Assembly (NCBI RefSeq): GCF_014926405.1
Contig: NZ_JACXXJ020000004.1
Span: 124,001-188,000, forward strand
Length of the DNA: 64,000 bases
Reading direction: 5' to 3'
Origin: Agrobacterium vitis
GTDB taxonomy: Bacteria > Pseudomonadota > Alphaproteobacteria > Rhizobiales > Rhizobiaceae
The position numbers and the translations under genes are program-made. This document shows, in pieces, positions 27,774-35,848 of the stretch (position 1 is its first letter; each line of letters opens with the position of its first letter). The notes beneath the pieces were generated by a model. The model saw nothing but the letters and a program-made list of their open reading frames with translations. It was not told the origin of the DNA and searched no databases.

Positions 27774-28772
27774 TTAGCGCTTGGTCATGGTGGCGAGAGC
27801 GTCGGTCAACAGCGGCACCGTGTGGCGGATATCGGCCAGATAGGCCGTCATCGCCTGTTCTGCGGCTTTCGCCTCCGCCAAGCTGGAATGCACAAAGCGG
27901 ATGCGGCTGCCAATGCGCGCTTGGCCCAGACGCCAGAGATCAATGTCAATCACACCCGCCATCTTGGGATAACCGCCTGCGGTATTGGCATCGCTCATCT
28001 GAATGATCGGCTCGCCTGCGGGCGGCACCTGCACCACGCCTGTGACCACGCCATGGGAGCGCATTTCAACATGCTCCTTGAGCTTCACCGGAGTGCCAGA
28101 CAGGCGATAGCCGGTGCGGTCGCTCTGGGAGGAGATTTTCCAATCCTGCGCCCAGAACCGAATCGATTCGTCACCAAACCAGTCATGCTCGCCTGCGGGC
28201 AGGGCGCGAATGGGCAAAATGCCATTCTCAACTGCTGGAAAATGATCCTGCAAAGCGACTTCCGGCGGCATCACGCCGAAACCGGAGGATGGAATCAGCG
28301 GACCTTGCGCCTCACCTATCGCGAGACGGTCACCAACCGCCAAAAACCGCCCCTGATAACCGCCAAAGGCTCCCCGCAATGAGGTGCTGCGAGACCCCAT
28401 CACCAGCGGCACATCAATGCCACCGGAAAAGCACAGATAGGCCCGCGCCGCGTTGGTGGGTGTTTTCAGCTCAAGCTCTTGTCCGGCCAAAACCGGAAGC
28501 GCCCACCATGGTGGCATGGTTTTGCCGTCCACTGTTGCGGCGCAATCGGCTCCGGTGATAGCGACAAAACCGTCCTTTTCAAACCGTAGCCGAAAGGGAA
28601 AGGTCTGGATTTCAAGGCTAGCTGCACCCTCATCATTGCCAAGCATCAGGTTGCCGATTTTCAGCGCAACGGGGTCCATCGCCCCGCAGGTGGTGACGCC
28701 AATGTTGCGAAACCCAAAGCGCCCAAGATCCTGCACGGTGTTGAGGGGACCGGTGGTGAGAATCTCGATCAT
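27774..28772 (-). CDS. pxpC: 5-oxoprolinase subunit PxpC (biotin-dependent carboxyltransferase-like, KipA family)
   Basis: This 332-residue protein opens with TTGPLNTVQDLGRFGFRNIG and shows GAMDPVALKIGNLMLGNDEG and GSRSTSLRGAFGG, the conserved blocks of the KipA/PxpC fold that is shared with urea amidolyase carboxyltransferase domains. It pairs with PxpB, whose gene overlaps it by ATGA. Function in pyroglutamate hydrolysis is assigned by family; the presence of a biotin carrier gene in the same operon leaves a carboxylation role open. Confidence 0.92.
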   Translation of the reverse strand: MIEILTTGPLNTVQDLGRFGFRNIGVTTCGAMDPVALKIGNLMLGNDEGAASLEIQTFPFRLRFEKDGFVAITGADCAATVDGKTMPPWWALPVLAGQELELKTPTNAARAYLCFSGGIDVPLVMGSRSTSLRGAFGGYQGRFLAVGDRLAIGEAQGPLIPSSGFGVMPPEVALQDHFPAVENGILPIRALPAGEHDWFGDESIRFWAQDWKISSQSDRTGYRLSGTPVKLKEHVEMRSHGVVTGVVQVPPAGEPIIQMSDANTAGGYPKMAGVIDIDLWRLGQARIGSRIRFVHSSLAEAKAAEQAMTAYLADIRHTVPLLTDALATMTKR

Positions 28773-29482
28773 AGCTCGATCCTCTCGGCGATAAAGCGCA
28801 CCGTATCGCCGGGGGCCAGCAAGGCGGGAGATGCCGCCATGGGATCAAACATCGGCATTTCGGCAAAGCCGATGGAGTTCCAGCCATTCGGCCCGGTCAA
28901 GACGGCAACGCCGGTCTGCATACCGCCGATGGTCAGGCATCCACGCGCCATTTTCAACGATGGCACGGTTTTGCGCGGCATATGAATGCGCGGGTCCAGA
29001 CCATGCAGATAGCCAAAGCCCGGTGCAGAACCCAGTGCAAACACGGTGTAGGTACCAGCCGCATGAATTTTGACAATATCGCGATCTGATAGGCCGGAAA
29101 GATCGCAAAGCGCAGGAAGATCGGTGGCATGGTCTCCGCCATAGGTCACCGGGATTTCAACGGTTTTCCCGGTTAAATCCATGCCTTGCGCCGCATTCCA
29201 CGCTTCCAGCAACCGGCTTGCGATGGCCGCGTGGTCTTCAGGCGTGTGATGCAGCACCAACAGCAGATTGGTCATGCCCGGCACAATTTCCTGCACATCC
29301 GGCCAATCCTGAACCATGGCAGATAAGGCCCAGATGCGCCGTTGCGAGGCCAAATCAAACGGGCCGGGCGCATCCACCACAAAGGCTTTGGTGCCAATGA
29401 CAGAGATTTTCGGCATGTCTGCCTTGGACACTGCCAAAATTGCCGGATGTTTCAAACTGATGCTCTCCATTGCTGCCATCAC
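28769..29482 (-). CDS. pxpB: 5-oxoprolinase subunit PxpB (KipI family)
   Basis: This 237-residue protein has EIPVTYGGDHATDLPALCDLSG and FALGSAPGFGYLHGLDPRIHMPRK, the conserved core of KipI/PxpB and allophanate hydrolase subunit 1. It forms the catalytic heterodimer with PxpC. Both ends overlap neighbours by ATGA (the biotin-carrier-like gene upstream and pxpC downstream), showing tight translational coupling. The start could be either of the first two methionines or the M at residue 5. Confidence 0.92.
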   Translation of the reverse strand: MMAAMESISLKHPAILAVSKADMPKISVIGTKAFVVDAPGPFDLASQRRIWALSAMVQDWPDVQEIVPGMTNLLLVLHHTPEDHAAIASRLLEAWNAAQGMDLTGKTVEIPVTYGGDHATDLPALCDLSGLSDRDIVKIHAAGTYTVFALGSAPGFGYLHGLDPRIHMPRKTVPSLKMARGCLTIGGMQTGVAVLTGPNGWNSIGFAEMPMFDPMAASPALLAPGDTVRFIAERIEL

Positions 29483-29922
29483 CGTTGCTCAAGCGAAAAC
29501 AGGGGGGTGCCATAGCCAACAGCATCGCCCGCATTGACCAGAGCCTCGCCAAGAACGCCGTCTTGCGGGGCTGCAACACCCAACAGCAAGGGGCCGATTT
29601 TAACAAAACCAACCACATCGCCAGCGTTGACACTTTCCCCCTCTTGCGGGCCACCATCGGGCCGGACCGGGTGATGTGCCAGAAAATGACCAACGGAAGA
29701 CGAGGTGATCATGACAGATGCGCCAACTGGGACTTTGCTGCTCACATGTTTGGAGACGTGCGCAGTTCCCCCCGTCATCACAATGCTGATCTGCTGGTCG
29801 TTGTGTTCAATGTCGATGGCGTGAACTCCCGCCACCTCCAGCCAGGAGGTCAGTTGTGCGATGACATCTGCCCGGGTGAAATCAACAGAACGGCGGGAGA
29901 GGGAGCGACTGCGTGCTGTCAT
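29479..29922 (-). CDS. Biotinyl/lipoyl-domain protein lacking the biotinylation lysine motif
   Basis: This 147-residue protein resembles the biotin carboxyl carrier found in 5-oxoprolinase loci. The C-terminal half has VGDVVGF-type strands followed by GPLLLGVAAPQDGVLGEALV and NAGDAVGYGTPLF. The usual AMKM biotin-acceptor loop is absent, and no lysine stands at the hairpin tip. It may be a structural partner or a degenerate carrier. The start overlaps the stop of a 35-codon small frame (ATGA), and its stop overlaps pxpB. Confidence 0.75.
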   Translation of the reverse strand: MTARSRSLSRRSVDFTRADVIAQLTSWLEVAGVHAIDIEHNDQQISIVMTGGTAHVSKHVSSKVPVGASVMITSSSVGHFLAHHPVRPDGGPQEGESVNAGDVVGFVKIGPLLLGVAAPQDGVLGEALVNAGDAVGYGTPLFSLEQR

Positions 29923-30026
29923 GATGCGCTCCGCAGGTGCAGCCCTGTTGCAGAAGATTGAAAATGCACATGGTGTTTGCCAATCAGCATCGGGCCAGAG
30001 AGAGTTGCAGATATCTCAAAACTCAT
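29919..30026 (-). CDS. Small coupled open frame between two biotin-carrier genes (35 aa, unrecognised)
   Basis: This frame starts in an ATGA overlap with the accB stop and ends in an ATGA overlap with the next gene. It therefore fills the 100-base gap exactly and links both genes translationally. The peptide begins MSFEISATLSGPMLIGKHHV and ends in HLRSAS. It contains histidines but no recognisable domain. Exact overlaps at both ends argue for real translation, either of a small subunit or as a coupling device. It is below usual gene-calling length. Confidence 0.6.
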   Translation of the reverse strand: MSFEISATLSGPMLIGKHHVHFQSSATGLHLRSAS

Positions 30027-30460
30027 AGGGCAATCTCCAAAACAGGCTGTCCGGCATCGACCTCTTGCCCATCTTCCACCAACACCCGAACAATTTTGCC
30101 CGCCCGATCCGTGGTCACCGTATTGAAGACTTTCATGGCCTCAACAATAAAAAGGCTCTGGCCGCTCTCGACCTCATCGCCAATGTCAACAAAGGGCTTT
30201 TCCCCCGGATGGGGCGAGCGATGAAAAACACCAAATGTGGGCGCACACACGGTATCTGCGGTCTGTTCAATCTTGATCGGCGGCGTGGGAATGGTGTTGA
30301 CGATACGGTCCGGCACCACAGGGCTTGCGATAACAGTGGCATTCTGCGGGTGAGCGTAATGAGAGATCCGAACGGTCGTGCCGTTGTCCGTCACGCTCAG
30401 ATGCGAAATGCGTGATTGTCCAACGAAGTCTATGAGCGTTTTGATCTTGTCGAGATCCAT
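30023..30460 (-). CDS. Biotin carboxyl carrier protein (AccB-like)
   Basis: This 145-residue carrier has a family N-terminus (LDKIKTLIDFVGQSRISHLSV), a Pro/Thr-rich linker and a C-terminal biotinyl domain. The domain contains GVFHRSPHPGEKPFVDIGDEV and the biotin-acceptor loop FIVEAMKVFNTV with its lysine. It is first in the operon leading to pxpB, pxpC and pxpA. No biotin carboxylase (accC) accompanies it, so it would rely on a carboxylase encoded elsewhere. It is likely a paralogue of the fatty-acid synthesis AccB. Confidence 0.9.
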   Translation of the reverse strand: MDLDKIKTLIDFVGQSRISHLSVTDNGTTVRISHYAHPQNATVIASPVVPDRIVNTIPTPPIKIEQTADTVCAPTFGVFHRSPHPGEKPFVDIGDEVESGQSLFIVEAMKVFNTVTTDRAGKIVRVLVEDGQEVDAGQPVLEIAL

Positions 30461-30635
30461 TCAAACCACCGGATGTGATAGTGTCATCATGCCGTCTTCA
30501 GAGGCCAGAGCAATTGCGTTTCAGCAGGATTGATCCGTAAAGACGTTCAAAAACAGCTAGCACGACCCTTCCTGTGATGGGGGCAAACAAAGTTTGAATG
30601 GTGCGCGCCCGCCATGGAAAAGCGGGGCGCAGTTC

Positions 30636-31583
30636 TCAGGCGAGACAGCTCCAATGGCCCTCTCCACCGAGACGCTTGATGACCTCCATCAGGATCTGTC
30701 TCACCTCAAGAACCGCATTTGTCGGTGGGTGATTGACCGGCATATCCAGCACAAGGCGTCGAAACAGCTCCGGTGCCCTCAGTGGAATGACCGAGAGTTG
30801 TCCTGCCTGATGATCGGCGTAGACGGCTCCCCGACCCAGAATGGTCAATCCCAACCCGGCACGGATAGCCGCTTTGGTGCTGGCCACGCCCTCGATCACC
30901 CGAACAATATTGATTTTCTGACCAAGAATAAGGGCCTGCTTTTCCAAAAGGATGCGAATTCCATGACGCTGCGAGGGCATGATCAGCGGAAGGCTCAAAG
31001 CTTCGCGGAGCGGCAAATCATTCTGCCTTTGGGTAAAGGCATTCAGAGGCCCGACGGCATAGAGCCGCTCATCAAACAAAGGCACTGCGGTCGGTTTGGC
31101 CACATCCAGAAGGTTCACGGCCAGATCATGCGCATGGGTATCGGTCGCTGTGCGCAGGGTCTGGCTATCGCCCTCGCTGATCGTCAGGCGGATTTTTGGA
31201 AAACGGCGGTCACATGCTTCCAGAACCGGAATGGAGAGAATGGGAGACAGCGAGCTGAGAATACCAAGCGAGACATCACCACTTGGATATTTCGCCTGCT
31301 CCCGCGTTGCGGCTTCGGCCTGCTCTACCGCCCGAAGGATTGCCTGAGCATGGACCAGCAGCGTTTGGCCTGCCTCCGTTACCACGACGCCACGCGAGGT
31401 CCGGTTGAGCAATTGCAGCCCCAGTTGGTCTTCCAGCGCGCGCACATGCAGGCTCAGCGCGGGTTGGGCTACACCCAGCTCACTGGCGGCACGGGTAAAG
31501 GAGCCTAGCTCTGCAATGCGCGCAAAATAGCGCATTTTTGTTACATCCAATGCCAAGGCTGCCTCCTGATATACAGAATTCAT
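30636..31583 (-). CDS. LysR family transcriptional regulator
   Basis: This 315-residue regulator has an N-terminal winged helix (LGSFTRAASELGVAQPALSLH, LEDQLGLQLLNRTSRG) and a standard LysR effector domain. It precedes the 5-oxoprolinase operon on the same strand by 175 bases and is divergent from the RraA-family gene, with a 127-base AT-rich gap between them. It could control either. No clean T-N11-A dyad was assigned in that gap. Confidence 0.91.
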   Translation of the reverse strand: MNSVYQEAALALDVTKMRYFARIAELGSFTRAASELGVAQPALSLHVRALEDQLGLQLLNRTSRGVVVTEAGQTLLVHAQAILRAVEQAEAATREQAKYPSGDVSLGILSSLSPILSIPVLEACDRRFPKIRLTISEGDSQTLRTATDTHAHDLAVNLLDVAKPTAVPLFDERLYAVGPLNAFTQRQNDLPLREALSLPLIMPSQRHGIRILLEKQALILGQKINIVRVIEGVASTKAAIRAGLGLTILGRGAVYADHQAGQLSVIPLRAPELFRRLVLDMPVNHPPTNAVLEVRQILMEVIKRLGGEGHWSCLA

Positions 31584-31710
31584 ATATCAAGTATCGTCAA
31601 TATATATTTGTTGGCATAGCGCAAGCCTCTTAAAACGGACGAGACCGCGAAAGGGCTGGGGTTAACCTGCGCCGTTTCGCCCTATCGAACGAAGCTGTTT
31701 TGAGGTTGCC

Positions 31711-32385
31711 ATGATCCACATTAAGAAAATTCCCGAGCGTCCAAGCCAGGAAGAGATTGATGCGATTGCGAAATTCTCGCCCGCCACGCTGCATGAAGCG
31801 CAGGGTCGTCGCGGTGCGCTTTCCTCCCGCATCAAGCCAGTTGATTACCGCATGAAGCTTTGCGGGCCTGCTTTCACGGTCAAGTCTGCGCCACGCGACA
31901 ACATCATGCTGCAACTGGCGATCAATTATGCGCAACCGGGCGACATCATCGTGGTATCCGGCGGCGAATACGAGGAGGCGGGGTCATTTGGTGATGTTCT
32001 GGCCAATGCCTGCCTCGCCAAAGGCATTGGTGGCCTGGTAACGGACACAGGCGTGCGCGATACCTTGCAGCTTCGAGATCTTGGCTTTCCGGTATTTTCA
32101 CTCAGTGTTTGCATCAAGGGAACCGTGAAGGAAACCTTGACCGCAGTGAACGATCCCATCGTTATCGGTGATGAACTGGTGTATCCGGGCGACATCATCG
32201 TCGGTGATGCCGACGGCGTGGTGGTCGTTCGTCGACAGGAAGCCATGAACGTTGCAGCACTTGCCCAAACCCGGGAAGATGCCGAAGCGGGCTATATTGC
32301 CGCCTATAAGGCGGGTAAGTCGGTCATTGAAGTCAGTAATCTTGAGCCCGTGCTGAGGGCTAAAGGATTTTCGGTCGAAGCGTGA
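31711..32385 (+). CDS. RraA family protein, probable 4-hydroxy-4-methyl-2-oxoglutarate-type aldolase
   Basis: This 224-residue protein carries the RraA/HMG-aldolase core: STLHEA-like ATLHEAQG near the start, PGDIIVVSGG, the catalytic Arg-Asp in TDTGVRDTLQLRDLGFPVF, and the end block YPGDIIVGDADGVVVVRR. The metal-dependent class II aldolases of this family split 4-hydroxy-4-methyl-2-oxoglutarate or 4-carboxy-4-hydroxy-2-oxoadipate to pyruvate, steps in protocatechuate/gallate breakdown. TTTTGAGGTTGCC precedes the start. It stands alone, divergent from a LysR gene. The true substrate is uncertain because many family members have other roles. Confidence 0.85.
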   Translation: MIHIKKIPERPSQEEIDAIAKFSPATLHEAQGRRGALSSRIKPVDYRMKLCGPAFTVKSAPRDNIMLQLAINYAQPGDIIVVSGGEYEEAGSFGDVLANACLAKGIGGLVTDTGVRDTLQLRDLGFPVFSLSVCIKGTVKETLTAVNDPIVIGDELVYPGDIIVGDADGVVVVRRQEAMNVAALAQTREDAEAGYIAAYKAGKSVIEVSNLEPVLRAKGFSVEA

Positions 32386-32686
32386 GCGGGTGCTCCGGAC
32401 ATGGATTTGAAATTCCCCTTAAAATCTAAGAGTCTGTCCGAGAAATCATCATTGGCGTGCAATCCGTCTGACGATGGTCATGGCATAAAGATGTGAAACA
32501 GCAAAGAAGGTAGGCCTCGTTTGAAAGGGCGATAGGCAACTGATTTTACTTGCACAATTGCAACGAAAGCGCTGCGTCATCGGCTCCGATCGCCACCCTA
32601 CCCGATCTCTATTTCATTTCCGCAAATCACGACCTTACAGGACCAATCATAGGGGGCACCAGCCAGGCTGGCGCCCCCTATGGGCT
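32386..32686. other. Convergent gap with dispersed repeat copy A and a strong hairpin
   Basis: No gene is seen. Positions 32579-32655 are a diverged copy of an approximately 80-base element also found at 38040 and 55187. TAGGGGGC (32650-32657) pairs with GCCCCCTA (32673-32680), with CCAGCC/GGCTGG inside, a strong stem beginning 7 bases after the monooxygenase stop on the minus strand. It probably terminates that operon. Confidence 0.6.
32579..32655. repeat. Dispersed repeat, copy A
   Basis: Begins ATCGGCTCCGATCG and ends CAATCATAGGGGG; aligned by eye with copies B (38040) and C (55187). It borders the strong stem-loop after the monooxygenase gene. Confidence 0.5.
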
Positions 32687-34489
32687 TTACGACAGATGAT
32701 GCGGTCTGGTCATGCCGTAGACGGGCGTATCGATGCCGACTTGACGAGCTTTCAGCTGCAATGACAGATATTGCGAATAGTGCCGTGACTGGTGCAGATT
32801 GCCGCCATGGAACCACAGTGCGTCCTGTTGCGTCGGCTTCCACATGTTGCGTTGTTCGCCCTCCCAGGGACCGGGGTCCTTAGTCGTATCGGAGCCGAGC
32901 CCCCAACATTTGCCGATTTTGTCAGCGACGTCGCGCGAGATGAGATCGGCCGCCCAACCATTCATCGAGCCATAGCCGGTGGCATAGACCACAAGATCCG
33001 CTGGCAACTGCGTACCATCCTTCAACACGACGGCGTTTTCGGTCAGATGCGAGACATCCACCCCGGATTTGAGCTTGATCGAGCCGTCAATCACCAGATC
33101 GCAGGCACCGACATCGATGTAATAGCCTGATCCACGCCGCAGATATTTCATGAACAGGCCAGACTCGTCGTCGCCGAAGTCCAGCATGAAGCCGGCCTCT
33201 TCCAGTGCCTTATAAAAATCCGCATCTTGTTCACGAATCCTGTTGTAAATCGGGATCTGGAACTCATGCATGATCCGGTAGGGCAGGGACGCAAAAATCA
33301 GGTCGGCCTTGCGTGTGGTCATTCCGCTCTGAACGGCCCTTTCCGAGTAGAGATCGCCCAGACCGATCTCCATCAGTGAACCCGATTTGACGATATGGGT
33401 GGATGACCGTTGCAGCATGGTGACATCGGCGCCGGCTTCCCAGAGCGCTGCGCAGATATCGTGGGCGGAATTGTTGGAGCCGATCACCACCACTCGTTTG
33501 CCGGCATAGGCGTCCGGCCCCGGATGCTGCGAGGAATGTTGCTGTTCGCCCTTGAACACATCCTGACCGGGGAAATTCGGCACATTGGCCTTGCCCGACA
33601 TGCCCGTCGCCAGCACCAGCTGCTTTGGCTTGAGCACGATTTCCTTGCCGGCGCGTTCAACAATGACTGTCCATTCGCCGGTCGCTTCATCGAATTGCGC
33701 CGACTTGCAGGTCGTGGAGCTCCAGTAGTTCAACTCCATGACTTTGGTATACATTTCCAGCCAGTCGCCTACCTTGTCCTTCGGGGTGAAGACGGGCCAG
33801 TTTTCCGGGAAGGAAATATACGGCAAATGATCGTACCAGACGGGGTCGTGCAGGCAGAGCGACTTGTAGCGCTTGCGCCAGCTGTCGCCCGGGCGCTCGT
33901 TCTTCTCGATGATGATTGTCGGCACACCCAGCTGGCGAAGCCGTGCGCCAAGGGCAATGCCTCCCTGGCCGCCACCGATGATAACGACATAGGGTTGCGC
34001 CGAATAGCCCAGCTCGGCGCTCTCGCTCTCGCGCTTTTCTTTCCAGGTCATGCGGTTACGGTCATGGCCGTGCTCGGCCCCCATCGGGCGGCGGATGCCT
34101 TTCGGCTCTTCATGGCCCTTCAATTCGGTCATGGTGGTCAAGAGGGTCCATATCCGCCCATCCTTCAGGCGGATATGTCCGTAACCGCGTGCGACGCCCG
34201 TTTCGAACTCGAACCAGCCGTCAGTGATCCCACCAGCATCAGTGGCGGGCTCTTTTGGATCCTGTACGAAATTCGAGGGTGTGATGGCGCCAAGCTGGCT
34301 CTTCAGCATCTCTCGGATCTGCTCGTGACCCTCGAGTGTCTTAAGGTTCCAGGTGAATGTCACCAGATCGCGCCAATAGCAATCGGTCTGAAACAAGTTG
34401 ACGGCGGCATCAATGTCGCCGCTTTCAAGCGCTTTGCCGAGCTTCGACAAAGCCGTGTCTATCTTGGTGGCTGGGCTGATATCAAGCAT
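32687..34489 (-). CDS. Flavin-containing monooxygenase with N-terminal NTF2/SnoaL-like domain
   Basis: This 600-residue protein has residues about 1-130 resembling a SnoaL/NTF2-like fold. A class B flavin monooxygenase follows: FAD motif VVIIGGGQGGIALG (about residues 169-180), VLATGMSGKANVPNFPG, the FMO-type element FKGEQQHSSQH where the usual final Trp/Tyr is His, and NADPH motif VVVIGSNNSAHDICAAL. It would insert oxygen into a carbonyl or soft nucleophile. The start MLDIS at 34489 follows GGAGGAGAACACG; ATG 34504 lies inside that ribosome-binding site. It is 121 bases after the zinc dehydrogenase gene and shares its sigma-54 promoter. Confidence 0.9.
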   Translation of the reverse strand: MLDISPATKIDTALSKLGKALESGDIDAAVNLFQTDCYWRDLVTFTWNLKTLEGHEQIREMLKSQLGAITPSNFVQDPKEPATDAGGITDGWFEFETGVARGYGHIRLKDGRIWTLLTTMTELKGHEEPKGIRRPMGAEHGHDRNRMTWKEKRESESAELGYSAQPYVVIIGGGQGGIALGARLRQLGVPTIIIEKNERPGDSWRKRYKSLCLHDPVWYDHLPYISFPENWPVFTPKDKVGDWLEMYTKVMELNYWSSTTCKSAQFDEATGEWTVIVERAGKEIVLKPKQLVLATGMSGKANVPNFPGQDVFKGEQQHSSQHPGPDAYAGKRVVVIGSNNSAHDICAALWEAGADVTMLQRSSTHIVKSGSLMEIGLGDLYSERAVQSGMTTRKADLIFASLPYRIMHEFQIPIYNRIREQDADFYKALEEAGFMLDFGDDESGLFMKYLRRGSGYYIDVGACDLVIDGSIKLKSGVDVSHLTENAVVLKDGTQLPADLVVYATGYGSMNGWAADLISRDVADKIGKCWGLGSDTTKDPGPWEGEQRNMWKPTQQDALWFHGGNLHQSRHYSQYLSLQLKARQVGIDTPVYGMTRPHHLS

Positions 34490-34566
34490 CGTGTTCTCCT
34501 CCATGGTTGCTTGTGTCTCGGCGAATGAAGCGCCCCTCCAGGCGCCCTACGAAGCGGCATGGCCTT

Positions 34567-34597
34567 CGCCTGCCGGGCTCCTCTCCCGGACCAGGCG
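34567..34597 (-). repeat. Intercistronic hairpin between dehydrogenase and monooxygenase
   Basis: CGCCTG (34567-34572) pairs with CAGGCG (34592-34597), with CCGG/CCGG pairing inside and a short loop. There is no T run, so it more likely tunes mRNA processing between the two genes than ends transcription. Confidence 0.45.
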
Positions 34598-34610
34598 GTG
34601 GCCAAGATGC

Positions 34611-35684
34611 CTATTTTGAAAGATCGATCAGGATCTTGAGTTGGGCTCCAGCCGGGTCAAGCAGGACGTCGAAGCCTTCCTTGACAGCTGTATCGAGGGT
34701 GACGCGCTTGGTGACGATCTTCGTTGCCGGCAGCAGACCGGAAGCAATCAGCCTGATGACCCGTGGCCAATAATGTGTCGGGTATGCCCAGGACCCTTTG
34801 ATTTCCAGATCTTTGAATGTCACCTGAAACCAGTCGATCGGATTTTCATGCGGATGCAGGCCGGTCTGGACCACGACGCCCTGTTTGCGCACCGCGTCGA
34901 CGCAGGCCTTCAGGGCATGTTCGTTGCCTACGCATTCGATGGCGACATCGCAGCCGACGTTGCCTTCCGTTTGCAAGCGAACGACATCACCGACATTGTC
35001 GCGCTGCGGGTTGATCGTGATGACATCGGGCAACACCTCTTTCGCAAGCGCGAGCCTGGAGTCATTGAGATCAGATACAAAAAGCTGGGTGGCGCCTGCC
35101 GCGCGCGCGGCAAGCAACGTCAGCATGCCGATGGGACCGGCGCCAGTTACCAGCACGCTGTTGCCGGACGTCACGCCGCCGCGATCGCAGGCATAGACAG
35201 CAACCGCCGTTGGTTCGACTAGGGCTGCCTCTTCATCGGTCATCTCGTTCGGGATTTTCTGGACATTGTAGTCATTGACGAGCGCTGCTTCGGCCATGCC
35301 GCCGCCATCCCAGCTCAAGCCCACTAGCGCTAACTGCGTGCTTAAGTGGAAAAGGCCGCGATCGGCGAAATAGTCGCCGGACCTTGGCATGACGAGGGGC
35401 TGGATCGATACGCGGTCGCCAACGACGACGGACGTAACGCCTTCGCCAATCGCCTCAACGACGCCGCCGAATTCATGGCCGAGCACTTGCGGGCCATAGG
35501 CGCCGGTGAAGGGGTGTGGCTCGGTCGGGATGAAGATCGGGCCGTAGCTGTATTCGTGAAGATCCGTGCCGCAAATCCCGACGAAGCGATTGCGGACCAG
35601 AACCTGGCCCGGTCCCGGTCGCTTCGGCTCGGCAATGTCGTCCAGTCGCAAATCCTTGGCTGCATGAAATCTAAGCGCGCGCAT
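34611..35684 (-). CDS. Zinc-dependent alcohol dehydrogenase (butanediol dehydrogenase-like)
   Basis: This 357-residue medium-chain dehydrogenase has catalytic zinc ligands in GICGTDLHEY and the GHEFGGVVEAIGEGV block, and the NAD motif VLVTGAGPIGMLTLLAA. The four-cysteine structural zinc loop is missing between GDRVSIQPLV and LFHLSTQLA, as in the 2,3-butanediol/sorbitol branch. The start MRALRFHAAKDL at 35684 follows GGGAGGAAAC. It is the first gene after a consensus sigma-54 promoter and lies next to an AcoR-like activator. It probably interconverts an alcohol and the ketone that the following monooxygenase attacks; that order is inferred. Confidence 0.9.
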   Translation of the reverse strand: MRALRFHAAKDLRLDDIAEPKRPGPGQVLVRNRFVGICGTDLHEYSYGPIFIPTEPHPFTGAYGPQVLGHEFGGVVEAIGEGVTSVVVGDRVSIQPLVMPRSGDYFADRGLFHLSTQLALVGLSWDGGGMAEAALVNDYNVQKIPNEMTDEEAALVEPTAVAVYACDRGGVTSGNSVLVTGAGPIGMLTLLAARAAGATQLFVSDLNDSRLALAKEVLPDVITINPQRDNVGDVVRLQTEGNVGCDVAIECVGNEHALKACVDAVRKQGVVVQTGLHPHENPIDWFQVTFKDLEIKGSWAYPTHYWPRVIRLIASGLLPATKIVTKRVTLDTAVKEGFDVLLDPAGAQLKILIDLSK

Positions 35685-35720
35685 GTTTCCTCCCTTGGCT
35701 GCTGTCGATGCCAAGAGAAG

Positions 35721-35736
35721 AGCAATGCCCGTGCCA
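35721..35736 (-). promoter_or_regulatory. Sigma-54 (RpoN) -24/-12 promoter
   Basis: Read on the minus strand the sequence is TGGCACGGGCATTGCT, an exact match to the RpoN consensus TGGCACG-N4-TTGCW. It places transcription start about 25-30 bases before the zinc dehydrogenase ATG. The upstream gene encodes a sigma-54-dependent activator, and dyads suitable for it lie 65-115 bases further upstream. Confidence 0.88.
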
Positions 35737-35799
35737 GTGGCTCCTGGCAGGGCGAAGGACTGGAATTATTCAGTTTTCGAGGCGGGGCAGGTTGCGCTA

Positions 35800-35838
35800 C
35801 GCCACAGCTGTGGCGCGACAGGTGTGGCGTATGCCACA
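35800..35838. promoter_or_regulatory. Paired activator-binding dyads (upstream activating sequence)
   Basis: CGCCACAGCTGTGGCG (35800-35815) is a perfect palindrome. TGTGGC-GTAT-GCCACA (35823-35838) is a second dyad built from the same half-sites, with centres 23 bases apart, about two helical turns. They precede the -24 element by 65-100 bases, the usual position for enhancer sites of sigma-54 activators. The first dyad lies 34-49 bases past the activator stop codon on the minus strand. Confidence 0.78.
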
Positions 35839-35848
35839 GTCCGGATGC

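Noticed and set aside
32650..32680. Stem-loop read as an insertion-sequence end
   Set aside because: There is no transposase or matching opposite end nearby, and its position just after a stop codon fits a transcript end.
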